Below, piece after piece: positions 18,996 through 28,761 of a stretch of DNA of 64,000 nucleotides. Each line of letters opens with the position of its first letter. Positions within the stretch are counted from its first letter, which is position 1. The position numbers and the translations under genes are program-made. The DNA is from Dyella acidiphila (GTDB taxonomy: Bacteria > Pseudomonadota > Gammaproteobacteria > Xanthomonadales > Rhodanobacteraceae). Location: positions 248,001 through 312,000 of the forward strand of contig NZ_JACZZA010000008.1 in the NCBI RefSeq assembly GCF_014863405.1, given 5' to 3'. The notes below the pieces were generated by a model. The model had not been told where the DNA came from, searched no databases, and saw only the letters and a program-made list of their open reading frames with translations.

Positions 18996-19486
18996 AAAAG
19001 AGACTGGTATTTAGCGTAGGTGACATGCCTGCTGCACGTATTGCGATGGAGCAGGCGCGGGGGGCCGGCATTCCCGATGACGATATTTCGCTGATTGCTC
19101 GCTCCGACAAATCCGACATGATTCCCGACGACCGCAAGATCGTCGAAGGGGACTTCTATCCGGCCGCCGCCAAAGGTGCGGTAGGCGGGGCGGTGGTTGG
19201 ACTGGTAGCTGGCTTGGTGGCGGTGGCCATTCCACCGTTGGGCATCACCGTTGCCGGCGCGTTTGCGATGGCCGCAGGCGGTAGTGTGCTGGGTGCATGG
19301 TCCACCGCCTTGGCCGGTTCCGCGGTGGCTGATCCGGCCAGCCGCAAATTCGAAGGCGAGGTGCAGGCGGGTCGCATCCTGGTCGTGATCGACGGCACCG
19401 AGGATATCCTGCCACGCGCCGCCAACGCCGTGCTGGAAACGGGTGCCAGGCAGCTTGATTTCGAGCGGCCGACCGTCATCACCTGA
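18992..19486 (+). CDS. Glycine-zipper membrane protein with ActD-like layout
   Basis: A 164-residue protein with a TTG start at 18992; AGGAG lies 7 bases upstream. A beta-alpha-beta N-terminus (RLVFSVGDMPAARIAMEQAR, ISLIARSD) is followed by two glycine-zipper hydrophobic helices (GAVGGAVVGLVAGLVAVAI and GAFAMAAGGSVLGAWS) and a soluble C-terminus (GRILVVIDGTEDILPRAANAVLE). This is the general-stress GSP17M/DUF3341-like arrangement shared with ActD at 24438 and the protein at 62142. It lies 43 bases before actA and may be co-transcribed with the respiratory operon. Confidence 0.72.
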   Translation: MKKRLVFSVGDMPAARIAMEQARGAGIPDDDISLIARSDKSDMIPDDRKIVEGDFYPAAAKGAVGGAVVGLVAGLVAVAIPPLGITVAGAFAMAAGGSVLGAWSTALAGSAVADPASRKFEGEVQAGRILVVIDGTEDILPRAANAVLETGARQLDFERPTVIT

Positions 19487-19529
19487 CGCCGCTGCGATGC
19501 CAGTCTGCCGTGCGCACACGACGTAAACC

Positions 19530-20177
19530 ATGGGCCAGATCTTTCATCAAGGTATCGGGCTTTACGCGAAGCTGGCGCTGCTGGGCCTGGCCATCGTGAT
19601 CGGCGCGGCGTGCTTTGCGTGGCGCGGTGTGGTGACGGATCCGCACCGGATCGCGGAGCCGGTGAATCAACCGGTGCCATTCAGTCACAAACATCATGTG
19701 GATGATGTCGGCCTCGATTGCCGCTTCTGCCATACCGGCGTGGAGTCTTCGGCGTTTGCCGGCATCCCGCCGGTTTCCACCTGCATGACCTGTCATTCGC
19801 AATTGTTTACCGATGCGTCCATGTTGCAGCCGGTGCGGGATAGCTGGAATGGCAAAGGCGAACTGCGCTGGAACCGCATCAACCAGTTGCCGGATTTCGT
19901 CTACTTCAATCACAGCATCCACATCGCCAAGGGCGTGGGTTGCGAATCCTGTCATGGCCGTGTGGATCAGATGCCGCTCACGCGCCGGGTGGCGACACTG
20001 AATATGTCGTGGTGTCTGGATTGCCATCGCGCACCGCAGAACTATCTGCGTCCGCGCGAACATGTGTTCGACATGGGCTGGCATGCAGAGAACCAGCAGC
20101 AACTCGGGCTTGATCTCGTCCGGAAATACCAGATCAATACCTCGCGCATGACGGACTGCTCGCTATGTCATCGCTGA
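19530..20177 (+). CDS. actA: Alternative complex III pentaheme cytochrome subunit
   Basis: A 215-residue protein with one N-terminal membrane helix (LALLGLAIVIGAACFAW) and five c-type heme motifs: CRFCH (64-68), CMTCH, CESCH, CLDCH and CSLCH, the last close to the C-terminus. Five hemes and an N-terminal anchor match ActA of ACIII, which accepts electrons from quinol oxidation on the periplasmic side. The conserved VPFSHKHHVDDVGLDC segment supplies heme-ligand His. It opens the operon and overlaps actB by 13 bases. It needs cytochrome c maturation for assembly. Confidence 0.93.
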   Translation: MGQIFHQGIGLYAKLALLGLAIVIGAACFAWRGVVTDPHRIAEPVNQPVPFSHKHHVDDVGLDCRFCHTGVESSAFAGIPPVSTCMTCHSQLFTDASMLQPVRDSWNGKGELRWNRINQLPDFVYFNHSIHIAKGVGCESCHGRVDQMPLTRRVATLNMSWCLDCHRAPQNYLRPREHVFDMGWHAENQQQLGLDLVRKYQINTSRMTDCSLCHR

Positions 20178-23107
20178 CACCGTCATCCGTGCTGGGGCAG
20201 GCCCGCAAACGCCTGCAGGGTTCCACGGGTGCGCGTTTCTGGCGCGCGCTGGAAGAACTGGCGGATGATCCGGTATTCCGCCGCGAACTTGGCGATGCAG
20301 TGCCACAGCTGGCGTCCGTGATGTCGATGGACCGGCGTCATTTTCTGCAATTGCTGGGCGCATCGCTGGCCTTCGGTGGACTGGCTGCCTGCAGCGGACC
20401 ACCTGGCGGCAAGCTGGTGCCGTGGATCAGCCAACCGAACGGAATGACACCGGGCGTACCGCAGTTTTACGCCACCGCGCTGGCGTATGGCGGCGATGTG
20501 CTCGGCGTGCTGGTGGAAAGCCGCGACGGGCGGCCGACCAAGCTCGAAGGCAATCCGCAGCATCCCGCCAGTTTCGGTGCAACCGGACCGCTGCCGCAGG
20601 CGGCGGTATTGGAACTGTGGGACCCGGATCGTTCGCAGCAGCCGTTGCATCGCGGACATGCGGATAGCTGGGATGCGTTTGCGCAGGTCGCGGCCAAGTT
20701 GCGCATGGATTGCGGCCAGGATGGCAGTGGTCTCTACGTACTCAGCGGACGCCTGCAGTCACCGACGTCGATGGCACAGCGTGATGCCTTGCTGCATCGC
20801 TTTCCCGGCGCATCCTGGCATGAGTACGAACCGGTGGCCGACGATAACGCGGAGCAGGGCGCACAACTCGCGTTCGGCAAGCCGATGGTGTCGCGGTATC
20901 ACATCGAGCATGCGGACGTGATTCTTTCGCTCGAAGCCGATTTTCTCGGCGACATGCCCGGACGTGTTGCCCATGCGCGTGCATTTGCCGGCCGAAGAGA
21001 TCCATCGTCGCCGATGAGCCGCCTGTATGTGGCTGAGGCAACACCGTCGCTGACCGGTTCGATGGCCGATCATCGCTGGACCTTGCGCTCGGCGGATATC
21101 GCCGTGTTTGCGCGCGAACTGGCGACAGAGCTGGGCGTGAATGGCAGCAAGGCGATCGGAGGAAGCGGTGTCTCCGCGGCGCGCGTAAAGGCAGTCGCCG
21201 CCGATCTGCTTGCCCATCGCGGCAGCAGCCTGGTGATGGCCGGTGAATCGCAACCGCCGCCGGTGCATGCCCTGGCGCATGTGCTCAACGAGCATCTCGG
21301 CAATGCCGGCAAGACCGTTGACTACCTCGAAGGCAATCCCCGCAGCAGCGGAAACCTGGCCGACCTCTGCATGGCGCTGCGGCGCGACGATGTGGAGACA
21401 TTGATCGTGCTGGAAAGCAATATTGCCTATAGCGCCCCCGCCGACCTGCCTTTTGCCGAGCTGCTGCAAGACGTGCCGCAGCTGATTCATTGGGGGCTGT
21501 ATGTCGATGAGACGGCAGCGCTGGCGGACTGGCACCTGCCGGCCACACACACGCTGGAAAACTGGTCGGACCTGCGCGCACAGGACGGCACCACCAGCGT
21601 GGTGCAGCCGTTGATTGCACCGCTGTATCAGGGACGTTCGGTGCATGAATTGCTTGCGTTGCTGATGGGTGACACCACCCAGGATGGTTTGTCGATCGTG
21701 CAGCAGCATTGGCAAGCGACGCTTGGCGATGCGGATGCGGCGGCGTGGCAGCACAGTCTTGGCAGGGGCATCGCACTTGCCGCGCCAGCGGCCGCCATGC
21801 CGCCGCCCACGCAGCGGGAATTTCTTGCCGGATGGCAACCCGCACGGCAGCCGGACGATGCACTCGAACTGACGTTTCGCCCGGACCCCACGGTGTGGGA
21901 TGGCCGCTACGCCAATAATGGCTGGCTGCAGGAATTGCCCAAGCCGCTTACCCAATTGACCTGGAGCAACGCGGCGCTGATCAGTCCCGCACTGGCCGCC
22001 ACCTATGCGTTGCACAACGGTGATGTCATCACGCTGGAGCATGGCGGCAGCAAGCTGGAGGCGCCGGTATGGATCATGCCGGGACAGGCCGGGCGCAGCA
22101 TCACGGTGCATCTGGGGTATGGGCGGCGCGCAGCAGGGCGTGTCGGCAGCAACCTTGGCTTTGATGCTTATCCCTTGCGTTCGTCTGCGCAGGCATGGGC
22201 AGCGCAGGGTGTAACGATCACCAAAACCGGGCGCAGCGTCGAACTGGCCGGCACACAGCAGCACTTCCAGATGGAAGCGCCGGCGCCGGTGCGCGAGGTA
22301 ACGCTGGCGCAGTTAATGGCCGAGCCGGATATCGTTGGGCGCGACAACGTGACGCCACCCAGTTTTTATCCCCAACAGCCGCCTGGCGAATACGCCTGGG
22401 GCATGACGGTGGATCTCAACGCCTGCATCGGCTGCAAGGGTTGTTCGATTGCCTGCCAGGCGGAAAACAATATTCCGGTGGTGGGCGCCGATCAGGTGCG
22501 CCGCGAGCGGGAGATGCACTGGATCCGCGTCGACCGTTACTACGCAGGCTCGCCGGAAAATCCCTCCATCCATCACCAGCCGGTGCCGTGCATGCATTGC
22601 GAACACGCACCGTGCGAACTGGTCTGCCCGGTCGGCGCGACCGTGCACGATCAGGAAGGCCTGAATGTGCAGGTCTATAACCGCTGCATCGGTACGCGCT
22701 TCTGTTCCAACAATTGCCCGTACAAGGTGCGCCGCTTCAACTTCCTGCAGTTCAGCGACCTGACCACGGAATCGCTGAAAGCCCAGCGCAATCCGGATGT
22801 CAGCGTGCGCAATCGCGGCGTGATGGAGAAATGCACCTACTGCATCCAGCGCATCGAGGAAGCGCATATCACGGCGGACAAGGCGCAGCGTCGCATTGCC
22901 GATGGCGATATCGTCACGGCCTGCCAGGCCGCTTGTCCCACCCAGGCGATCCGCTTCGGTGACATCAGCGATCCGCACAGCGAGGTGGCGAAAGCCAAGG
23001 CATCGCCGCGCCGCTACGACCTGTTGGCCGAGCTCAATACGCGTCCGCGCACCAGCTATCTCGCCGCGGTGCGTAATCCGAATCCGGCACTTGGAGACGA
23101 TGCGTGA
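20165..23107 (+). CDS. actB: Alternative complex III iron-sulfur/molybdopterin-like subunit
   Basis: A 980-residue ActB. A twin-arginine-like sequence sits inside the N-terminal region (MDRRHFLQLLGASLAFGG, near residue 57), so export probably uses Tat. The first 700 residues resemble molybdopterin oxidoreductases; in ActB this part is known to lack the cofactor. The C-terminal 250 residues form a ferredoxin-like domain with clusters CIGCKGCSIAC, CMHCEHAPCELVCP, CIGTRFCSNNCP, and CTYC...CQAACP, i.e. the fused B2 part with three [4Fe-4S] and one [3Fe-4S]. It overlaps actA by 13 bases and actC by 4. Confidence 0.95.
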   Translation: MSSLTPSSVLGQARKRLQGSTGARFWRALEELADDPVFRRELGDAVPQLASVMSMDRRHFLQLLGASLAFGGLAACSGPPGGKLVPWISQPNGMTPGVPQFYATALAYGGDVLGVLVESRDGRPTKLEGNPQHPASFGATGPLPQAAVLELWDPDRSQQPLHRGHADSWDAFAQVAAKLRMDCGQDGSGLYVLSGRLQSPTSMAQRDALLHRFPGASWHEYEPVADDNAEQGAQLAFGKPMVSRYHIEHADVILSLEADFLGDMPGRVAHARAFAGRRDPSSPMSRLYVAEATPSLTGSMADHRWTLRSADIAVFARELATELGVNGSKAIGGSGVSAARVKAVAADLLAHRGSSLVMAGESQPPPVHALAHVLNEHLGNAGKTVDYLEGNPRSSGNLADLCMALRRDDVETLIVLESNIAYSAPADLPFAELLQDVPQLIHWGLYVDETAALADWHLPATHTLENWSDLRAQDGTTSVVQPLIAPLYQGRSVHELLALLMGDTTQDGLSIVQQHWQATLGDADAAAWQHSLGRGIALAAPAAAMPPPTQREFLAGWQPARQPDDALELTFRPDPTVWDGRYANNGWLQELPKPLTQLTWSNAALISPALAATYALHNGDVITLEHGGSKLEAPVWIMPGQAGRSITVHLGYGRRAAGRVGSNLGFDAYPLRSSAQAWAAQGVTITKTGRSVELAGTQQHFQMEAPAPVREVTLAQLMAEPDIVGRDNVTPPSFYPQQPPGEYAWGMTVDLNACIGCKGCSIACQAENNIPVVGADQVRREREMHWIRVDRYYAGSPENPSIHHQPVPCMHCEHAPCELVCPVGATVHDQEGLNVQVYNRCIGTRFCSNNCPYKVRRFNFLQFSDLTTESLKAQRNPDVSVRNRGVMEKCTYCIQRIEEAHITADKAQRRIADGDIVTACQAACPTQAIRFGDISDPHSEVAKAKASPRRYDLLAELNTRPRTSYLAAVRNPNPALGDDA

Positions 23108-24441
23108 CCGCGCATCGCCCTGGCAACGCGTATTCGGCGATCTCCGCGCGGGTCAGCTACCTGGCCCTGCAGCATCCGCATAGCCGGCCGTGGTGGTTGG
23201 CCATGATCGTTGCGCTGTTGCTCAGCGGCTGGTTTGTGGTCGGCGTGATTGTCCTGCTTGCCAGGGGCGTGGGGATCTGGGGCATCGATATTCCGGTGGC
23301 GTGGGCGTTTGCGATCACCGACTACGTGTGGTGGATCGCGATCGGCATGGCGGGCACCTTTATTTCCGCCGCGTTGTTCCTGACCCGGCAGAGCTGGCGT
23401 TCGTCGCTGAATCGCTATGCCGAAGCGATGACCGTGTTCGCGGTATCGGTATCCGGCCTGTTCCCGATTTTCCATCTCGGGCGTCCGTGGTTTTTCTACT
23501 GGCTGGCGCCGTATCCCAACCGCATGGATGTATGGCCGCAGTGGCGCAGTGCGCTGGTGTGGGATTTCTTCGCCATCCTTGCTTACCTGCTGGTATCGAT
23601 CATGTATTGGTATGTCGGCCTGATTCCGGACCTGGCGACCCTGCGCGACCGCGCCGCCACACGCGGCAAGCAGGTGTTCTACGGATTGCTGGCGCTCGGC
23701 TGGCGCGGCGAGGCACGGCATTGGCAGCGCTTTGAAAGTCTCAGCCTGATCTTGGCCGGGTTGGCGGTGCCGCTGGTGTTTTCGGTGCACAGCATGGTCG
23801 CGCTGGATTTCTCGGAAGGCATGCTGCCGGGCTGGCACTCCACCATCTTCCCGCCGTTCTTTGTCGGCGGCGCGTTCTTTTCCGGGTTTGCGATGGCGCT
23901 GGTGCTGGGCATTCCGTTGCGTTACTGGTTCGGCCTGCAGGACTTCATCACCGACACCCATCTCGACAAGCTGGCGAAGATGATGCTGGCCGCGGGGCTG
24001 TTCGTCGATTACGGCTATGCCGTCGATATCTTCATGGCGTACTACAGCGGCGACCGTTACGAAATCGCCGGCATCGCCGCACGCCTTGGCGGCGCCTATG
24101 GCTGGGTGTTCTGGACGGTGGTGGCCTGCAATGTAATGTCGATCCAGTTGCTGTGGTCGCCACGCATCCGCCGCATGCCGGTGGTGGTGTTCGTGATCGG
24201 CCTGCTGGTGCTGGTCGGCATGTGGCTGGAGCGTTTCATGCTGATTGTCGGCAGTCTCTACCACGGCTACCTGCCGTCCAGTCACGGCATGTTCTATCCG
24301 ACACAGTGGGATATCGCTTTCCTGGCCGGTTCGATGGGTCTGTTCCTGCTGATGTTCCTGCTGTTTATCCGCTGGCTGCCGGTGCTGTCGATGGTGGAAC
24401 TGCGCAAGCTGGCGACGCCGGAAGAGGGCGCCGGCTCATGA
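23104..24441 (+). CDS. actC: Alternative complex III quinol-binding membrane subunit (NrfD/PsrC type)
   Basis: A 445-residue integral membrane protein with about ten hydrophobic segments, of the NrfD/PsrC family. Typical features are the early WWIAIGMAGTFISAALFL helix, the loop HLGRPWFFYWLAPYPN and MVALDFSEGMLPGWHST. In ACIII it binds and oxidises quinol together with ActB. Start and stop overlap both neighbours by four bases (ATGA), implying translational coupling. The length is normal. Confidence 0.95.
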   Translation: MTAHRPGNAYSAISARVSYLALQHPHSRPWWLAMIVALLLSGWFVVGVIVLLARGVGIWGIDIPVAWAFAITDYVWWIAIGMAGTFISAALFLTRQSWRSSLNRYAEAMTVFAVSVSGLFPIFHLGRPWFFYWLAPYPNRMDVWPQWRSALVWDFFAILAYLLVSIMYWYVGLIPDLATLRDRAATRGKQVFYGLLALGWRGEARHWQRFESLSLILAGLAVPLVFSVHSMVALDFSEGMLPGWHSTIFPPFFVGGAFFSGFAMALVLGIPLRYWFGLQDFITDTHLDKLAKMMLAAGLFVDYGYAVDIFMAYYSGDRYEIAGIAARLGGAYGWVFWTVVACNVMSIQLLWSPRIRRMPVVVFVIGLLVLVGMWLERFMLIVGSLYHGYLPSSHGMFYPTQWDIAFLAGSMGLFLLMFLLFIRWLPVLSMVELRKLATPEEGAGS

Positions 24442-24974
24442 GCGACAAAGTCGAACATTACGGTTGCATGGCGCTGTTCGGCACCGGCAGCGCGCTGATC
24501 GAAGCCGTGCGCACTCTGCAGGCGCGGGGCTATCGCGAGCTTGAAGTCTATACACCGTGCAAGCTGGATGAACTGGATCGCCTGTTACAGCCACCGTCCC
24601 ACCGCGTGGCATGGGCAGCGTTTGCCGGTGGCGCGATCGGCGGCATCGGCACGCTGGCGTTGGAGTACTACGCCGCCGTCATCAGCTATCCGATCCGCGT
24701 CGGCGGGCGCCCGTTTGCCAGCTGGCCGGCGTTTATTCCGCCTGCGCTTGAAATGACTTTCCTGTTTGCTGCCGGCGCTGCCGTACTTGCGATGTTGATC
24801 GGCAACCGGCTGCCGCAGTGGTATCACCCGGTGTTCCATGTCGAACGATTTGTGCGGGTGAGCCAGGATGAATTTGCCCTGGTGGTGAACGCGCAATCCG
24901 GCGAAGACACCGAGCACATCCTCGGCCTGCTGCGTTCGCTGCATCCGCTGAGCATCGACCAGGTGCCGCGATGA
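24438..24974 (+). CDS. actD: Alternative complex III subunit D (DUF3341)
   Basis: A 178-residue protein starting at the ATG overlapping the actC stop. The N-terminus is a small alpha/beta domain (GCMALFGTGSALIEAVRTLQ, GYRELEVYTP); two hydrophobic helices follow (AAFAGGAIGGIGTLALEYY and FLFAAGAAVLAMLIG), then a soluble end with DTEHILGLLRSL. This matches ActD/DUF3341, a membrane-anchored subunit of unclear role. An in-frame opening reaches back to 24153, but it lies inside actC. The next gene, actE, overlaps by four bases. Confidence 0.93.
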   Translation: MSDKVEHYGCMALFGTGSALIEAVRTLQARGYRELEVYTPCKLDELDRLLQPPSHRVAWAAFAGGAIGGIGTLALEYYAAVISYPIRVGGRPFASWPAFIPPALEMTFLFAAGAAVLAMLIGNRLPQWYHPVFHVERFVRVSQDEFALVVNAQSGEDTEHILGLLRSLHPLSIDQVPR

Positions 24975-25582
24975 AGGCGCGACATGTCGCCGTATGGTTC
25001 GCGCTATTGTCGCTGGCTGCCTGCGAGCGCGGCATGCACAACATGTACGACCAGCCGTATTACCGGCCCGGTGCGCCGAGCCAACTGTTTGCCGATGGCA
25101 ACGCGAGCAGAAGGCCGCCGTGGGGCACGGTGGCCGCAGCGAGCGGTAGTGCGGCGGCGACCTCGAGTGGACGCAGAACGGAAACCGCCGCTGCATATCA
25201 ACTTACGGATGCCGGCAGCTATCTCGCCCTGTTGCAGCGTGGCCGGCAACGCTACGACATCTATTGCGCGGCCTGTCACGGCCTGTCCGGAGCAGGCGAT
25301 GGCATGGTGGTACAGCGCGGCTTTCCCGCGCCGTTGCCGTTTACCGATCCGTCGATCATGCAGGCGAGCGATGCCGGGCTTGCGCAGGCAATCCAGCGCG
25401 GCTACGGCGTGATGTATCCCTTTGCCGATCGCGTCAACCAGGGCGATGGACAGGCGATCGTTGCCTATATCCGCGCCTTGCAGCTGAGCCAGCATGTCAC
25501 CGTCTCGCAACTGCAGCCGCGTGATGTGGTCGCCCTGCATGCAGCGGGCGTGCCCGCGCAGCATGGAGGTGGGCGAGAGTGA
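24971..25582 (+). CDS. actE: Alternative complex III monoheme cytochrome c lipoprotein
   Basis: A 203-residue lipoprotein: the signal ends in lipobox SLAAC (Cys 18). A linker rich in Ala, Ser and Thr is followed by a class I cytochrome c domain with CAACH near residue 99 and a distal Met ligand candidate in GYGVMYPFADRV. ActE carries electrons from the pentaheme subunit toward the oxidase. ATGA overlaps join it to actD and actF. Confidence 0.93.
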   Translation: MKARHVAVWFALLSLAACERGMHNMYDQPYYRPGAPSQLFADGNASRRPPWGTVAAASGSAAATSSGRRTETAAAYQLTDAGSYLALLQRGRQRYDIYCAACHGLSGAGDGMVVQRGFPAPLPFTDPSIMQASDAGLAQAIQRGYGVMYPFADRVNQGDGQAIVAYIRALQLSQHVTVSQLQPRDVVALHAAGVPAQHGGGRE

Positions 25583-26655
25583 AGCAGGTTGTGCAGGCGT
25601 CAAGCATGGCGGGCAGGGTTTTCGCGTGGCTGATTCCCGTGGCCCTGATTGTGATCGGCTTTCTACTCTCGCATCGCCATCTGCAGCATGCGCTGCTGAC
25701 GTATCTCGCGTGCTGGCTGTTTGTGCTGGCGGTGACGCTTGGCAGTGTTTCGCTGTTGCTGATCCATGCATTGACCGGCGGCGGATGGGGCGATTGCCTG
25801 CGCGCCGAGTGGCTGGCGGCAGCGCGGTTGTTTCCATGGGTGGCGGTGGCGGCGATTCCCTTGTTGCTGGGCATGCATACGCTGTTTCCGTGGCTGCAGG
25901 CGGATGTCGCCAGGATCGATCCGGATATCGCGCGACAGTGCTGGTATCTGAATGCCACCGGCTTGTGGTGCCGGACCTTGATCGACTTCCTCCTGTGGTA
26001 CGGCATCGTGCGCATGCTGCTGCGCCGGGATGCGCAGATATCTGCTGGCTTCGCGGCTGGCAGCTTGCTGCTGATGGTGATTACGGTGTCGGTGCTGGCA
26101 GTGGACTGGGTGATGTCGCTGGTGCCGCGCTGGCATTCCACCGATATCGGCTTGCTGGTCTTCAGCAGCCAGTTGCTGGTTGCGTTTGCCTTGTCGACCG
26201 GTATCTGGCTGGGCAGGCAGCCGGCATCCGGTACGCGCCTGCATCGTGACTTCGGCAGTCTGTTGCTGGCGATGGTGCTGGGCTGGGCGTATGTGAGCTT
26301 TATGGATTACCTCACCGCGTGGGTTGCCGATCAGCCGTCGGAAACAGCGTGGTATCTGCCGCGGGTGACGACGGATTGGCAGGGCGTGGCGATCGCGCTG
26401 GTGATACTCGGTCTGGTGATTCCATTCTTCACCTTGCTGTCCGGCCGGGCGAAGTCATCCGCGCGTGTACTGATCGTCATCGCCGCGGTCACTTTCCTTG
26501 CACAAGGCATCAACACGGCGTGGCTGATCCTGCCCGGGGTGATGGCAAAAGGCACCGCACCGGCATGGAGTGATCTGTTTCTGTGCGCCGGTCTGCTTGG
26601 ACTGTGCGCGATGCGCTATCGCGTATTGCTGATCACTGAAAGGCAGACTGCATGA
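25579..26655 (+). CDS. actF: Alternative complex III membrane subunit F
   Basis: A 358-residue membrane protein with about ten hydrophobic helices and the ActF signature segments AVDWVMSLVPRWHSTDIGLL and DYLTAWVADQPSE. ActF is the second NrfD-related membrane subunit of ACIII. Here it is somewhat short relative to some ActF proteins but has no internal break. A GTG codon starts the frame at 25579, overlapping the actE stop by four bases (GTGA). Confidence 0.9.
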   Translation: MKQVVQASSMAGRVFAWLIPVALIVIGFLLSHRHLQHALLTYLACWLFVLAVTLGSVSLLLIHALTGGGWGDCLRAEWLAAARLFPWVAVAAIPLLLGMHTLFPWLQADVARIDPDIARQCWYLNATGLWCRTLIDFLLWYGIVRMLLRRDAQISAGFAAGSLLLMVITVSVLAVDWVMSLVPRWHSTDIGLLVFSSQLLVAFALSTGIWLGRQPASGTRLHRDFGSLLLAMVLGWAYVSFMDYLTAWVADQPSETAWYLPRVTTDWQGVAIALVILGLVIPFFTLLSGRAKSSARVLIVIAAVTFLAQGINTAWLILPGVMAKGTAPAWSDLFLCAGLLGLCAMRYRVLLITERQTA

Positions 26656-27014
26656 ACGCCCGGCGCCACGAGCAGGATGGTACGGACACGCTGGCGCTGT
26701 TCCGGCTGGGCGCGGTGTTCGTGGTGCTGCTGGTGCTGATCCTGGCCGCGATGTACGCGTTGTGGCAGCGTGTGTTGCCACGTTATCCGCCGATACCGGC
26801 GAAGGACATCCCGTCATCCCCGCGCCTGCAGGCGGTGCCCCCCGTGGATCGCATCACCTTGTACCGCGTGCAGCACACGCAGCTTGAAAGCTACGGCTGG
26901 ATCGATCCGTCGAAAGGGACCGCGCACATCCCGATCGAGCGGGCGATGACACTGCTGGCCGCACAGAAAACCAGCCCGGCTGCATCCGCGCCGAATGACG
27001 GAGCCCATCCATGA
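26652..27014 (+). CDS. Membrane-anchored protein of unknown function in the ACIII/cox operon
   Basis: A 120-residue protein. One helix (LGAVFVVLLVLILAAMYALW, about 19-38) is followed by a periplasmic tail with RITLYRVQHTQLESYGWID and IPIERAMTLLAAQ. The latter segment is like the sequence found in proteins encoded between ActF and Sco in other ACIII operons (family memory, not tested). It overlaps actF and sco by four bases each. A possible role is assembly or heme/copper delivery to the oxidase (inference). Confidence 0.75.
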   Translation: MNARRHEQDGTDTLALFRLGAVFVVLLVLILAAMYALWQRVLPRYPPIPAKDIPSSPRLQAVPPVDRITLYRVQHTQLESYGWIDPSKGTAHIPIERAMTLLAAQKTSPAASAPNDGAHP

Positions 27015-27808
27015 AACGATGCTTGCTGATCCTCGCCATGCTGTTCGCGCAGGTAACGGTGGCGTATGCAGCGGCACCACCGCCGCCGCGCGACTTGCTC
27101 AATCGCGTCGGCATACAGCAGCAGCTCGGCGCGCAATTGCCCATGGATGCAGTCTTTACGGATGCGAATGGACAAACCGCACCGCTGTCGCACTGGATCG
27201 ATGACCGTCCCGTCGTACTGATGCCGGGCTACTTCAGCTGCCCCAATCTCTGCGATACGACCCTGCAGGCGATGGCGTACTCGCTGGACCTGGCCGGTTT
27301 GCAGCCGGGCAAGGATGTGAGCGTGATTTTCCTGAGCATCGACCCTTCCGAATCCGCTGCCGACGCAACCAAGAAGCAACAGAAGCTGGCGCTGATGAAA
27401 GGCAATAACGGTGTCGGTGCATGGCATTTTCTGGTGGGAAGCGAAGCGTCAATCCAGGCGGTGACCCACGCGGCAGGCTATCGCTACGTCTACGATGCAA
27501 AGCTCAAGCAATACGCGCATCCGGCCGGAGCGATCGTGGCGCGTGGCGACGGCCGCATCAATCAATACCTGCTGGGTGTGAGCTACGCGCCGCAAACCCT
27601 GCGCCAGGACGTGGCGGCAGCCTCGCGGCATACGCTGGGCAGTCTGGTGGATCAGCTGGTGCTGCTGTGCTGCGGCTACGATCCCACCACCGGCCGCCAT
27701 ACGATCACCGTGGTACGTGTGATGCAGTGGCTCGGCGTAGGTTTCCTCAGCCTGCTGGTGCTGGTATTCGCCGTGCTGCGCCGGCCCGGCCGCAAGGCAC
27801 CCACATGA
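27011..27808 (+). CDS. sco: SCO1/SenC-type copper chaperone for cytochrome oxidase
   Basis: A 265-residue exported protein. A signal peptide (LLILAMLFAQVTVAYA) precedes a thioredoxin-like domain with the copper-binding pair CPNLC (about 77-81), FLSIDPSES, and the downstream His in YAHPAGAI. A C-terminal membrane helix (MQWLGVGFLSLLVLVFAVL) then anchors it, which is less common than the N-terminal anchor of Sco1. It delivers copper to the CuA site of subunit II, encoded next. Overlaps of four bases on both sides show coupling with the oxidase genes. Confidence 0.93.
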   Translation: MKRCLLILAMLFAQVTVAYAAAPPPPRDLLNRVGIQQQLGAQLPMDAVFTDANGQTAPLSHWIDDRPVVLMPGYFSCPNLCDTTLQAMAYSLDLAGLQPGKDVSVIFLSIDPSESAADATKKQQKLALMKGNNGVGAWHFLVGSEASIQAVTHAAGYRYVYDAKLKQYAHPAGAIVARGDGRINQYLLGVSYAPQTLRQDVAAASRHTLGSLVDQLVLLCCGYDPTTGRHTITVVRVMQWLGVGFLSLLVLVFAVLRRPGRKAPT

Positions 27809-28761
27809 GCGTCGTGCGGTTGCCGCAGGCGTCGAGTTTCGCACCCTCGATCGATCATATGTTCGATGCGATGGTGATTCTCTGCGGCGTGGTCGCGATC
27901 GGCGTGTTCGCGGTGATGATTGGCATGTGCATCGTCTACCGGCGTGGCAGCAAGGCGGATCGCAGCATTCCGGTTGCGCAGCAGATGGGTATCGAGCTGG
28001 CCTGGACCCTGATTCCGTTCCTGCTGTTCGTCGGCATTTTTGCCTGGAGCATCCGTCTGTGGGTGCATCTGCGTTCACCCCCGGCGGACAGCCTCACCAT
28101 CTATGTCGTCGCCAAACAGTGGATGTGGAAAGTGCAGCATCCGGACGGGCGGCGCGAGATCGATGCGCTGCATGTTCCGCTTGGGAAGCCGGTGCGCCTG
28201 ATCATGACTTCGGAAGACGTGGTGCACAGCTTTTACATCCCTGCCTTCCGCATCAAGCAGGACGTGGTGCCGGGGCGGTATACCCAGCTCTGGTTCAAGG
28301 CGACGCAGGCCGGCAATTTCCAGCTGTATTGCTCTGAATACTGCGGCACCAACCATGCCGCCATGCTCGGCACGGTCTCGGTGCTGCCGGCCAGTGACTA
28401 TGCGCGCTGGCTGGTCTCGGTCACGGCGATGACGCCGGAACAGCGCGGACGTCAGTTGTTTGTGCAGATGGGATGCAGCGGTTGCCACGATCCGCAATCC
28501 GGCATTCGAGCGCCTGACTTGCATGGCCTCTACAACATGCCGGTGCATCTGAACGACGGCACGGTGGTGCAGGCGGACGATGCCTACCTGCGCGAATCCA
28601 TCGTGTTTCCGGCCAGCAAGATCGTGCAGGGCTACACGCCGATCATGCCGACATATCAGCATCGCGTCGACGAGGAAGGCATCCTCGCCCTGATCGCCTA
28701 TATCCGTTCGATCGGTCCGGCGCCGCCTGCCGCAAGCCAGGACAGGAGTTCTCATGACTGA
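27805..28761 (+). CDS. coxB: Cytochrome c oxidase subunit II with fused cytochrome c (caa3 type)
   Basis: A 318-residue subunit starting at the ATG overlapping the sco stop. Two membrane helices ([38 protein letters not shown]) are followed by the CuA domain with QWMWKVQHP and the ligand set [12 protein letters not shown], then a C-terminal cytochrome c with CSGCH (about 230). The fused heme marks a caa3 oxidase fed directly by ACIII or by ActE. There is no clear signal peptide beyond helix 1. It overlaps coxA by eight bases. Confidence 0.95.
   Translation: MSVVRLPQASSFAPSIDHMFDAMVILCGVVAIGVFAVMIGMCIVYRRGSKADRSIPVAQQMGIELAWTLIPFLLFVGIFAWSIRLWVHLRSPPADSLTIYVVAKQWMWKVQHPDGRREIDALHVPLGKPVRLIMTSEDVVHSFYIPAFRIKQDVVPGRYTQLWFKATQAGNFQLYCSEYCGTNHAAMLGTVSVLPASDYARWLVSVTAMTPEQRGRQLFVQMGCSGCHDPQSGIRAPDLHGLYNMPVHLNDGTVVQADDAYLRESIVFPASKIVQGYTPIMPTYQHRVDEEGILALIAYIRSIGPAPPAASQDRSSHD

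Noticed and set aside
20759-22264. 501-codon open frame on the minus strand inside actB
   Set aside because: It is a GC-codon-bias shadow: no ribosome site, odd composition rich in Arg and His, and it lies fully antisense to a well-supported gene.
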